16,851 bases of DNA from Myxococcota bacterium (GTDB lineage: Bacteria > Myxococcota_A > UBA9160 > PR03). Position numbers and translations under genes: made by a program. The stretch spans positions 1-16,851 of the forward strand of contig JASJBO010000195.1 in NCBI GenBank assembly GCA_030066475.1, given 5' to 3'. The notes under the pieces were generated by a model that saw only the letters and a list, made by a program, of their open reading frames with translations, did no database searches and was not told the origin of the DNA. Shown here piece by piece: positions 6,520 to 14,011 of the stretch. Numbering within the stretch: the first letter of the stretch is position 1; each line of letters opens with the position of its first letter.

Positions 6520-7632
6520 GTGACGAACCCGATCGCCCGGCGGGCTTCCCGCGAACCCGTGTGGCGTGGTCGCGCGACTGCGCTCGCGGCCGCGATCGCC
6601 GGGACCGCCGCGTCCCTGGGGCTGCTCGCCGCCTGTGCCGCGCACACCGCGGGCGCGCCCGAGACGGCGCCGTCCTCCCCGTCCCCGGTCTGGCTCGAGG
6701 TGGACGGCCGCCCGGTGACGCAGGCCGCGCTCGACGACTGGATTCGCGACGACCTGTTCGAGCGCGAGATCGGCTCGTCCAGCCCCGCGGAGCGCTACCA
6801 GCTGCGGCGCGATGCGGCGACGCGGATGATCGAGGCGCTGGTGATCGCCCAGGAGGCCGAGCGCCGCGGCCTGTCGCCCGAGGCGCTGATCGAGGCCGAG
6901 CTGGCGGCGCGCGGCCCGGTGACACGCGCCGACGTCGAGGCGTTCTACCAGGAGAACCGCGAGCGCATCCGCGAGGGAGTGACGCTCGACGAGGCGGAGC
7001 CCGACATCCGCCGCTTCCTGGAGCGCCGGCGCCCGCGCGAGGTGCGCGAGGCGCTGGTGGCGCAGGCCGACGTGCGCATCGTGGCGCAGCCGCCGCGGGT
7101 CGAGATCGCGGCCGTGGGCGCCGCGCGCGGGCCCGCCGAAGCGCCGGTGACGATCGTCGAGTTCAGCGACTACCAGTGCCCGTTCTGCAAACGCGCCGAG
7201 CCGACGATCGCCCGGGTGCTCGAGCGCTACCCCGAGGACGTGCGCTTCGTGTATCGCCACTTCCCGCTGGAACGAATCCATCCGCAAGCGCGAGGCGCGG
7301 CACGCGCCGCCCTGTGCGCCCAGGCGCAGGGCCGCTTCTGGGAGCTGCACGCGCGCATCTTCGAGAGCCCCGGGACGCTGAGCGAGGACGACCTCCAGCG
7401 CTACGCCGACGAGGTGGGGCTGGATCGCGACGCCTTCCAGACCTGCCTGGCCGACCCCGCCACCGACGACCTCGTGCAGCGCGATCTCGACGACGGCGAG
7501 GCGGCCGGCGTGACCGGCACCCCCGCCTTCTTCGTGAACGGGGTCTTCGTGTCGGGCGCCCAGCCGTTCGAGACCTTCGAGGCGCTGATCGAGCGCGAGC
7601 TGGAGCGGCTGGCGGACGCCGACGCCTCGTGA
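6520..7632 (+). CDS. Lipoprotein with SurA-like N-domain and DsbA-like thioredoxin domain, 370 aa
   Basis: The product is a predicted envelope thiol oxidoreductase. The basic N-terminus RRASREPVWRGR (7-18) precedes a hydrophobic stretch (19-38) and the lipobox LAAC with Cys39, so it should be lipidated and exported. Residues about 57-185 resemble the helical N-terminal region of SurA/parvulin-type chaperones (VDGRPVTQAALDDWI, a Gln/Glu-rich helix, then TRADVEAFYQENRERI), without the prolyl isomerase domain. Residues about 205-365 form a DsbA_4/BdbD-like thioredoxin fold with the redox motif CPFC (220-223), an inserted helical domain and the cis-Pro loop TGTPAFFVNG. GTG at 6520 is chosen because it places the signal peptide correctly and GAGG lies about 9 nt upstream. 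The frame is open further upstream, without family similarity. Its TGA overlaps the acylase start (GTGA). Fusions of a SurA-like stalk to a DsbA domain occur in several Gram-negative lineages. Confidence 0.9.
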   Translation: MTNPIARRASREPVWRGRATALAAAIAGTAASLGLLAACAAHTAGAPETAPSSPSPVWLEVDGRPVTQAALDDWIRDDLFEREIGSSSPAERYQLRRDAATRMIEALVIAQEAERRGLSPEALIEAELAARGPVTRADVEAFYQENRERIREGVTLDEAEPDIRRFLERRRPREVREALVAQADVRIVAQPPRVEIAAVGAARGPAEAPVTIVEFSDYQCPFCKRAEPTIARVLERYPEDVRFVYRHFPLERIHPQARGAARAALCAQAQGRFWELHARIFESPGTLSEDDLQRYADEVGLDRDAFQTCLADPATDDLVQRDLDDGEAAGVTGTPAFFVNGVFVSGAQPFETFEALIERELERLADADAS

Positions 7633-10028
7633 GTCCTCCGCCGCCGCGCAAGCGACGCGGGGCGATCCTGCTGCGCCTGCTGCGGGCCGCGGCCGGCTGG
7701 CGCGAGACGCGCAGCGCCGCGCTCGACGCGCGCTGGCTGCCCCCGATGCGTGGGCGCGTCGAGATCGCGCGCGACGCGCGCGGCGTGCCCCACGTGTACG
7801 CCGAGCACGAACGCGACGCGTACGCGGCGCTCGGCTTCCTCCAGGGCGCCGACCGCTTCTTCCTGCTCGACGCGATCCGTCAGATCGGCGCCGCCCGGCT
7901 CTGCACCTGGGTGGGCGACTGGAGCGCGCCGTCGGGCACGGAGGAGCTCTTCTCGGGTCGCCGGGTCTCGGACGTGGACGCCTTCGTGCGCGCCTTGGAC
8001 TTCGCCGCCCGGAGCGCGGCCGACTTCGAGCGCATGGAAGGGCCTGCGCGCGAAGCGGTGGAGGCCTTCGCCGCCGGCATCAACGCCGCGCTGGCCGCGC
8101 TGGACGGGGTGTATCCGCCCGAGTACCTGTTCGTGGGCGCCGTGCAGCCGTGGCGCCCCTCGGACTGCCTGCTCGCCGCACGCACCAGTGGCTTCATCGT
8201 CAGCATCATCAACCTCGACAACGAGCTGACCTTCGACGCGGTGCGCGCGGAGTGCGGGGACGCGCTGGCGCGCCGGCTGTTCCCCGAGGCGCCCTGGAGC
8301 CGGGTCCCCGCGATCGAGCGCCACGGGACCGGCAGCGAGCCGGAGCCGCCGTTCCACCTGCCCGCGGCGGGCAGCAACAACTGGGCGGTGGGATCGTCTC
8401 GCTCGGCCTCGGGCGCGCCGGTCGTCGCCAACGACCCGCACGTCCCGTTGGTGCCGCTGCCAACGTACTGGTACCACGCGCACCTCGAGGTGCCCGGGTA
8501 CCGCGTGCAGGGGGGCTGCTTCCCGGGCTACCCGGCCTTCGGATTCGGCCACAACGGGCACCTGGCATGGGGCTGCACCACGGCGTTCCGCGACTGCTGG
8601 GACCTGGCGCGCATCCACCGCCTGCCCGACGACCCGCGCCGCTACCGCACCCTCGACGGCGTGGGCGAGATCCGCCGCCACCGGGAGACGCTGCGCACGC
8701 GCGGAGGCCGCGCGGTCGACCTCGAGTGGGAGAGCTGCGAGCACGGCGTCATCTATCCCGACTGGCGCCACGACGACGGCGCCGACCTGGCGCTGCGCCA
8801 GGTGCCCGCGGACGCCGGGCGCTACCTGGCCGGCTACCGCGAGCTGGCGGCCGCGCGCAGCGTGGACGCGCACCGCGCCGCGCTGGCCGAGATCCACGAG
8901 GGGCCGTTCGACTTCAACCACGTCTACGCACACCGCGACGGGCACTTCGGCTGGGAAGTGTTCGGACGCGTCCCGCGCCGACCCGCCGACGGGCTGTTCG
9001 TGCGCGACGCCCACGACCCCGACGCGCGCTGGGACGGCTGGGTCCCGTTCGAGGAGATGCCGAAGCAGCTCAATCCCGGCTGCGGCTACGTGGCCTCCGC
9101 CAACTCGATCGTCGACCCCGACCAGGCGGACCTGGTCGCCACCCCGGCGCACTACGAGCCGCGCTACCGCCAGGAGCGCATCGAGCGCGCCCTGGCCGCG
9201 CACGACGCGCACAGCGTGGAGAGCTTCCGCGCGCTCCAGGCCGACGTGGGCTGCGACTATGCCGGTCCGGTGCGCGACGCGCTGGTCGGCCTGCTGGCGC
9301 GCTTCGCCGACGAGGACTCGCGCGAAGGGCGGGCGCTCGCGACGCTGCGCGCCTGGGCGGGCGACTTTCCGGTGGACTCGGCCGGGGCGCTGATCTTCGT
9401 CTTCACCCAGCAGGCGCTGATGCGCCGCGTCTTCCTCCCGATCGTCGGGTCCCGCGCCGGGCCCCGCTACGTGGGCGGGCGCCGCGCCCTGCCCCGCCTG
9501 CAGCGCCTGCTGCTCGACCCCGACGATCCGCTGCGCGCCGACGTCGAGCGGGCCGCCGAGCGGTCGCTGGGCGAGCTCGCCGCCGACGCCTTCCGCGCCG
9601 CCCTCGACCGCACGAGCGCGCTGTGCGGCGGCGAGCCGGGCTGGCGCTGGGGCCGGGTGCAGCGCGCCCGGCTGGGCGGGGTGCTGGCGGAGCTGCCGCG
9701 GCTGGGCGATCGCCTGTGTGCGCTCGACGCGCCCTTCCCCGGCGACGACTACACCGTGAGCCCGTCGCGCCCGCTCGACGAGGGCCACCGGCTCCGCGCC
9801 TTCGTCGGGGCGTCGAGCCGCTTCGTGTGCGACCTGGCGCGGCCCGACGAGGCGTGGTTCGCGCACTCGTCGGGCCCCCACGGCGATCCGGCCTCGGCGT
9901 TCCACGCCAACCTCTCGGCCGGCTGGAGCCGCTTCGAGCTGTTCCGCTCCTGCCTGTGGCCGGCCGACGAGGTGCCCGACGTGGTCGAGCGCGTCGTGGT
10001 CGCCGGCCCGGCGGAGCCGGGCGCTTGA
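7629..10028 (+). CDS. Penicillin-acylase family Ntn hydrolase, 799 aa
   Basis: Members cleave amide bonds of N-acyl compounds (beta-lactams, acyl-homoserine lactones, cyclic lipopeptides) after self-cleavage into alpha and beta chains that exposes a Ser nucleophile. The motif GSNNWAVG begins at G248, so S249 would become beta-Ser1. ASANS places Asn492 at beta position 244, close to Asn-beta241 of E. coli penicillin G acylase. Length and domain order are normal for the family. The N-terminus is basic and proline-rich (SPPPPRKRR) with only a short weak hydrophobic stretch, so no convincing signal peptide is seen, which is unusual. It contains 13 cysteines, many for this family, several in the beta chain. 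The GTG start overlaps the lipoprotein stop by 4 bp with no clear Shine-Dalgarno, implying coupling. The physiological substrate is unknown; penicillin hydrolysis should not be assumed. Confidence 0.92.
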   Translation: MSPPPPRKRRGAILLRLLRAAAGWRETRSAALDARWLPPMRGRVEIARDARGVPHVYAEHERDAYAALGFLQGADRFFLLDAIRQIGAARLCTWVGDWSAPSGTEELFSGRRVSDVDAFVRALDFAARSAADFERMEGPAREAVEAFAAGINAALAALDGVYPPEYLFVGAVQPWRPSDCLLAARTSGFIVSIINLDNELTFDAVRAECGDALARRLFPEAPWSRVPAIERHGTGSEPEPPFHLPAAGSNNWAVGSSRSASGAPVVANDPHVPLVPLPTYWYHAHLEVPGYRVQGGCFPGYPAFGFGHNGHLAWGCTTAFRDCWDLARIHRLPDDPRRYRTLDGVGEIRRHRETLRTRGGRAVDLEWESCEHGVIYPDWRHDDGADLALRQVPADAGRYLAGYRELAAARSVDAHRAALAEIHEGPFDFNHVYAHRDGHFGWEVFGRVPRRPADGLFVRDAHDPDARWDGWVPFEEMPKQLNPGCGYVASANSIVDPDQADLVATPAHYEPRYRQERIERALAAHDAHSVESFRALQADVGCDYAGPVRDALVGLLARFADEDSREGRALATLRAWAGDFPVDSAGALIFVFTQQALMRRVFLPIVGSRAGPRYVGGRRALPRLQRLLLDPDDPLRADVERAAERSLGELAADAFRAALDRTSALCGGEPGWRWGRVQRARLGGVLAELPRLGDRLCALDAPFPGDDYTVSPSRPLDEGHRLRAFVGASSRFVCDLARPDEAWFAHSSGPHGDPASAFHANLSAGWSRFELFRSCLWPADEVPDVVERVVVAGPAEPGA

Positions 10029-11212
10029 CGGACGGGTGGAGCAACTGGTCGGGCACGGTCCGCTGCACGCCGCAGCGCCGGGCGGCGCCGGCGGACGAGG
10101 CGGGCGTGCTGGCCGAGCTGGCACGAGCCCGCGAGACCGGCGCCTGCGTCCGGGTGGCCGGCTCGGGCCACTCGCACACGCCGCTGTGCGCGACCGACGG
10201 GGTGCTGCTCGCGCTCGACGCCCTCGACGCGGTCGAGCCCTGCGGGTCGCGCCAGGACGCGGTCCGGGTCGGCGCCGGCATCACGCTCCACGCCCTCGGC
10301 GCGGCATTGCTCGAGCGGGGCCGGGCGCTCGAGAACCTCGGGGACGTGGACGTGCAGGCGCTCGCGGGCGCGCTCGCCACGGGCACCCACGGCACGGGGT
10401 CGCGTCTGCGCAACCTCTCGAGCCAGGTGCTCGGCATGCGCGTGGCGACGGCCGAGGCCGAGGTCGTCGACTGGCAGGCCGGCCGCGACGACGAGTGGCT
10501 GCGCGCGGCCCGGGTCGGGCTCGGCGCGCTCGGCGTCGTGCTGAGCGTCGACCTGCGCGTGCTGCCCGCCTACCGGCTCCACGAGCGCACCTGGCGCGGT
10601 CCTCTCGAGCCGGTCCTCGAGGCGCTCGACGACCACTTCGCAGCGCACCGTCACTTCGAGTTCTTCTACTTCCCGAAGCACGACTTCGCCGAGGCGAAGG
10701 CCATCGACCCGACCGAGGCCGAGCCCGGGGCGCCGGGCCCCGGCGAGCGTGTGGGCTGGAGCGCCCACATCCTGCCCTCCGTGCGCGAGGAGAAGTTCTT
10801 CGAGATGGAGTACGCGGTGCCCGCCGAGGCGGGTCCCGCCTGCTTCGCAGCGGTCCGGCAGCGCATCCGCGCCCGCCATCCGACGGTCACCTGGCCGGTG
10901 GAGTACCGGACCGTAGCCGCCGACGACGCCTTCCTGTCGCCTGCGACGGAACGCCCCACGGTCACGATCTCGGTCCACCAGGACGGACGCTTCCCGTACG
11001 AGGCGTTCTTCGCCGACGTCGAGCCGGTCTTCTGGGAGCACGACGGTCGCCCGCACTGGGGCAAGGTGCACAGCCTGGACGGAGGACGGCTGGCGGCACG
11101 CTACCCGGCCTGGGACCGCTTCGTCGCCTGCCGGCGTCGGCTCGACCCCGAGGGGCACCTCCTGAACGAGCACCTTCGAGGAATCCTGGAACACGAAGAC
11201 CCGTCGTTCTGA
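10025..11212 (+). CDS. FAD-linked sugar-lactone oxidase (D-arabinono-1,4-lactone oxidase/L-gulonolactone dehydrogenase family), 395 aa
   Basis: Family members oxidise aldono-lactones or alditols with FAD. The N-terminal PCMH-type FAD domain begins SNWSGTVRC (6-14) and contains VAGSGHSHT (44-52), where H49 is the usual site of covalent 8alpha-histidyl-FAD. LATGTHGTG (118-126) and VGLGALGVV (164-172) are further FAD-contact motifs. The C-terminal ALO domain ends with the family HWGK motif (344-347) and a final LNEHLR (380-385). The length of about 395 is somewhat shorter than many homologues (about 430). The start is assigned to TTG at 10025. It overlaps the acylase stop as TTGA, has GGAG 8 nt upstream, and there is no ATG or GTG before the conserved region. 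The gene is the third in a coupled operon. An alditol oxidase or lactone dehydrogenase is equally possible; the exact substrate is not determinable. Confidence 0.9.
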   Translation: MTDGWSNWSGTVRCTPQRRAAPADEAGVLAELARARETGACVRVAGSGHSHTPLCATDGVLLALDALDAVEPCGSRQDAVRVGAGITLHALGAALLERGRALENLGDVDVQALAGALATGTHGTGSRLRNLSSQVLGMRVATAEAEVVDWQAGRDDEWLRAARVGLGALGVVLSVDLRVLPAYRLHERTWRGPLEPVLEALDDHFAAHRHFEFFYFPKHDFAEAKAIDPTEAEPGAPGPGERVGWSAHILPSVREEKFFEMEYAVPAEAGPACFAAVRQRIRARHPTVTWPVEYRTVAADDAFLSPATERPTVTISVHQDGRFPYEAFFADVEPVFWEHDGRPHWGKVHSLDGGRLAARYPAWDRFVACRRRLDPEGHLLNEHLRGILEHEDPSF

Positions 11213-11218
11213 TACGAT
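11213..11218 (+). promoter_or_regulatory. Possible internal -10 box before the PAS gene
   Basis: TACGAT directly follows the oxidase stop and lies 9 nt upstream of the PAS ATG. If used, transcription would start almost at the ATG and would cut into the GGAGG ribosome binding site at 11220-11224, so the two signals compete. Read-through from the operon is the simpler explanation. Confidence 0.2.
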
Positions 11219-11227
11219 CGGAGGCGC

Positions 11228-12097
11228 ATGGAAGAGGGATTCCGCCCCCGCTCCGAGCTCCTCGACGAGCTCCGCGCGCTGCGACGCCGCGTCGCCGAGC
11301 TCCAGGAGATCATCGAGCAGTCCCCGAGCGCGTGGGCCGGGTCCGAGGATCTCAAGTCGCTGTGCGACCGCGCGCCGATCGGGCTGTGCCTGATCGACCG
11401 CGACCTGCGCTTCCGCCTCGTCAACGAGCACATGGCCGCGATCAACGGCGTGCCGGTGCGCGACCACATCGGCGCCCGCGTGGAGGAGGTCATCCCGGCG
11501 CTCGCCGACCGGATCGTGCCGCTCTACCAGCGGGTGCTGGCCACGGGCGAGCCGAACGTCAACCGCGAGATCCGCGGCTGCCTGCCCTCGGACCCGGGCG
11601 TCGAGCACGCCTGGATCGCCAACGACCAGCCGCTGAAGGACGCCGACGGCAAGGTGCGCGGCATCGTCACGTCGCTGCAGGACGTCACGCACCTGCGCCG
11701 CACGGCGGACGGCGCGCGCGACGAGGCCGAGCGGCTGGCCGAGGCGCAGCGGCTCACCGCGGTCGGGAGCTGGGAGTGGGACCTGCTCGACAACCGTCAG
11801 TGGTGGTCCGACGAGCTGTTCCAGCTGTGCGCCTTCGAGCGACCGTACCCGGCCCCGTCGTTCGAGTTCTTCATGGAGCGCGTGCACCCCGACGACCGCG
11901 CGCACGTGCGCGCGAGCATCGAGGCGCTCTTCGCCGGCTCCGCCGAGCGCTCGGACGAGTTCCGCTACCTGCTCGAGGACGGCTCCGAGGTCTGGTTCCG
12001 ATCGGTGTTCGAGCTCGAGCGCGGGAAGGACGGCACGCCGCTCCGGCTGTTCGGAACTGCACAGCGCCTGGCCGACGTTCCCGTCGAGCCGCACTGA
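11228..12097 (+). CDS. Stand-alone double-PAS domain protein, 289 aa
   Basis: The N-terminal helix (about 8-33, Leu/Arg/Glu rich) is a likely coiled coil. PAS 1 spans about 43-157 (APIGLCLIDRDLRFRLVNEH; ends GIVTSLQDVT). A charged linker helix follows (158-178), then PAS 2 at about 180-283, of the PAS_3 type (SWEWDLLDN at 181-189, HPDDR at 220-224, EFRYLLEDGSEVWF at 244-257). The protein stops right after the second PAS core, with no histidine kinase, GGDEF, EAL or helix-turn-helix domain, so an output partner must be separate if it signals at all. ATG at 11228 has GGAGG only 3 nt upstream. It begins 15 nt after the oxidase stop and is probably the last gene of that operon. It may be a sensor adaptor or the truncated input half of a larger sensor. 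No bound cofactor can be inferred. Confidence 0.87.
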   Translation: MEEGFRPRSELLDELRALRRRVAELQEIIEQSPSAWAGSEDLKSLCDRAPIGLCLIDRDLRFRLVNEHMAAINGVPVRDHIGARVEEVIPALADRIVPLYQRVLATGEPNVNREIRGCLPSDPGVEHAWIANDQPLKDADGKVRGIVTSLQDVTHLRRTADGARDEAERLAEAQRLTAVGSWEWDLLDNRQWWSDELFQLCAFERPYPAPSFEFFMERVHPDDRAHVRASIEALFAGSAERSDEFRYLLEDGSEVWFRSVFELERGKDGTPLRLFGTAQRLADVPVEPH

Positions 12098-12112
12098 ATC
12101 GCCGGTCTCGGG

Positions 12113-12856
12113 TCAGCCGCCGCGCCGGCGCCGCGCCTGGAGACGCGCCACGCGACTGCGCGGCCGCGCCGGCGGGGCGCTCGGATCGAGCGGCCGATCC
12201 GCGGGGCCAGCGCGCTCCCGACCGCTGCCGGACGCCTCCCCGTCCGGGCCGGCGGGTGGCCCGCCGTGCCGGAGCGGGCGCACCAGCACCGCCAGCACGC
12301 GCACGAGGCCGCGCCAGATGCGGGGCAGCAGCCAGGCCGCCAGCAGCACGAAGACGACCAGGCCGGCCAGGAACACCCACGGGTGGTGCAGCGCGGTCCA
12401 GAGGCCGCCGACCACCAGCAGGTCCTCGGTGATCGACGCCGTCCAGTTGCTCACGGGCTCGGGCGAGGCGTTGAGCACGGCGCGCGAGCCCGCCTTCACC
12501 GCGTGGCTTCCCGCGGCCAGCGTCCCCCCCAGCAGGCCCGCGGCGAGCAGCGCCGGATCGCTCACCGGGCCCACCGCGGCCGCCGCCAGCACGGCGCCCG
12601 CGGGCACGCGGACGAAGGTGTGGACCGCGTCCCAGGCGCTGTCGAGCCCGGGGACCTTGTCGGCGAAGAACTCGATGCAGTACATGACGCCGGCCGCGAT
12701 CAGCACGAGCGGGTCCGCCACCACCGCCAGCTCGGAGGGCAGCGTCACGTGGCCGGTGTGCTGGAGCACGCCCAGCACGAAGATCGCCGCGTAGAGGTTC
12801 AGGCCGGCAGCCCAGCCCACCCCCATGCCGAGCGAAATGGTCTCCACGACACCCAT
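12113..12856 (-). CDS. DUF4126 family membrane protein, 247 aa
   Basis: It matches DUF4126-type integral membrane proteins of unknown function. The family-like block YCIEFFADKVPGLDSAWDAV (59-78) follows GLNLYAA (18-24) in the first helix. Hydrophobic helices lie at about 8-32, 45-62, 84-97, 102-117 and 145-195 (probably two). The tail from about 197 is Pro/Arg/Gly-rich and likely disordered, with an RRRRGG end. ATG at 12856 has GGGAGGGAG 3 nt upstream. It is convergent with the PAS gene (15 bp between stops) and divergent from the first sulfotransferase. The neighbours give no functional clue. Confidence 0.88.
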   Translation of the reverse strand: MGVVETISLGMGVGWAAGLNLYAAIFVLGVLQHTGHVTLPSELAVVADPLVLIAAGVMYCIEFFADKVPGLDSAWDAVHTFVRVPAGAVLAAAAVGPVSDPALLAAGLLGGTLAAGSHAVKAGSRAVLNASPEPVSNWTASITEDLLVVGGLWTALHHPWVFLAGLVVFVLLAAWLLPRIWRGLVRVLAVLVRPLRHGGPPAGPDGEASGSGRERAGPADRPLDPSAPPARPRSRVARLQARRRRGG

Positions 12857-12965
12857 CGACTCCCTCCCGAACGCCCGGCCCCAGCCATTGCGGATCCGCG
12901 TTGGACGGCGCCAGCCCTCCGGTGATTCGACGCGGTGGACCGACGGCCGCGCAAGGCCGCGCTGC

Positions 12966-12971
12966 TACCTT
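12966..12971 (+). promoter_or_regulatory. Candidate -10 box for a leaderless sulfotransferase mRNA
   Basis: TACCTT is followed by exactly 7 nt (GCCCCCG) and then GTG at 12979, with no Shine-Dalgarno. The geometry is identical to the acyl-CoA synthetase start. Directly upstream are two copies of GGCCGCGC (12945-12952 and 12955-12962) with a 10-bp period, which could be a protein-binding site. Confidence 0.45.
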
Positions 12972-12978
12972 GCCCCCG

Positions 12979-13830
12979 GTGCGGCTGCGCCCGAACAAGC
13001 TGGCCCGCGAGTGGCGCCGCAAGCGCCGCATGGCCGCCGCCTGGCTGCGCTCCCGGCGTCTGGCACGCGCCCACGCGGCGGCCTTCGCCGAAGTGGAGCG
13101 CTTCGTCCTCTTCGTCGGCTATCCGCGCAGCGGGCACAGCCTGGTCGGCTCCCTGCTCGACGCCCACCCCGAGGCGATCGTCGCCCACGAGCTGCACGTG
13201 CTGCGCTACCTGCGCTACGGCTTCTCGCGCGACCAGCTCTTCGCCCTCCTGCTCGAGCGCTCCGCCCGACAGGCCGCGCGGGGGCGCTCCGCCACCGGCT
13301 ACGACTACCGCGTCCCCGGCCAGTGGCAGGGGCGTGCCCGACGGCTGCGCTTGATCGGGGACAAGCGCGGCGGCGGCACGATCCGCAAGCTCACGGCGCG
13401 GCCGGGCCTGCTGCCACTCCTCGAGCGACGCGTGGCGCTGCCGATCCGCTGGGTGCACGTGGTGCGCAACCCGTTCGACAACGTCGCCACGATCTTCCGG
13501 CGCGGCGAGTCGCGCACGCTCGAAGGCGCGGCCGACCACTACCTGCGCATGGTCGAGGGAGTCGTCTGGTTCCGCGAGCGAGTCGCCGCCGAGACACTGA
13601 TCGATCTGCGCCACGAGGAGATCCTGAGCGAGCCGCGCCGCGAGCTGGTGCGGCTGTGCGGGTTCCTCGGCCTCGAGCCCGAGCCCGACTATCTGGACGC
13701 CTGCGCGGGCGCGGTGTGGAAGGAGCCGCGGCGCACCCGCGAGGCCGTGGACTGGCCCGACGCGGTGCGCGGACGGCTCGAGCGGGAGATCGCGGCGGTC
13801 TCGTTCCTGCGGGGCTACCGGTTCGACTAG
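12979..13830 (+). CDS. PAPS-dependent sulfotransferase family protein, 283 aa
   Basis: Sulfotransferases move a sulfuryl group from PAPS to hydroxyl or amino groups of carbohydrates, lipids or small molecules. The 5'-phosphosulfate loop is VGYPRSGHS (46-54). The 3'-phosphate site is VVRNPFDNVATIF (161-173) with R163, and IDLRHEEILSEP (208-219) matches the later conserved loop. A strongly basic helix (about 1-40) precedes the fold. GTG at 12979 is preferred because it lies 7 nt after a TACCTT box. The frame is open back to TTG 12901 but the extra residues show no family similarity. The length is normal for a minimal single-domain enzyme. The acceptor is unknown. A second, divergent sulfotransferase follows 181 bp downstream, beyond a repeat. 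Confidence 0.87.
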   Translation: MRLRPNKLAREWRRKRRMAAAWLRSRRLARAHAAAFAEVERFVLFVGYPRSGHSLVGSLLDAHPEAIVAHELHVLRYLRYGFSRDQLFALLLERSARQAARGRSATGYDYRVPGQWQGRARRLRLIGDKRGGGTIRKLTARPGLLPLLERRVALPIRWVHVVRNPFDNVATIFRRGESRTLEGAADHYLRMVEGVVWFRERVAAETLIDLRHEEILSEPRRELVRLCGFLGLEPEPDYLDACAGAVWKEPRRTREAVDWPDAVRGRLEREIAAVSFLRGYRFD

Positions 13831-13922
13831 CTGGTGGACTTCGTTCGGCTTCGCCTCACTGCGCGCGCCCTCCGGGCGCTTGCTGGGGCTTTGGCCACGC
13901 AGGCTCTGCGGCTCGCTGCGCG
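13831..13922. repeat. Degenerate copy of the 56-bp repeat family between two sulfotransferase genes
   Basis: Starting one base after the first sulfotransferase stop, 13834-13866 matches the first 33 bases of the tandem unit at 16723 in 28 positions, and CTGGTGGACTTCG (13831-13843) is identical to 16720-16732. Further on, CTGCGGCTCGCTGCGCG (13906-13922) is identical to 16738-16754, and the GCTTGCT found near the unit's end is also present. The rest of the gap to 14011 is GC-rich with no coding signal. Confidence 0.7.
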
Positions 13923-14011
13923 GAGGCCGACGGAGCCGTCCTTCTTGGCCCGCCGCGTGGCGGGGCCGCGCGAGCTTCGCTACGCGTTCGCCGGAGGGGG
14001 CCCCGAGAGGC

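Noticed and set aside
9749..12094. Long minus-strand open frame of 781 codons opposite the oxidase and PAS genes
   Set aside because: This is a GC-driven shadow of two well-supported plus-strand genes. It contains no recognisable domain.
12901..12978. Upstream TTG/GTG starts for the first sulfotransferase
   Set aside because: The added residues are non-conserved, and the region contains the likely promoter box and repeats. GTG 12979 fits better.
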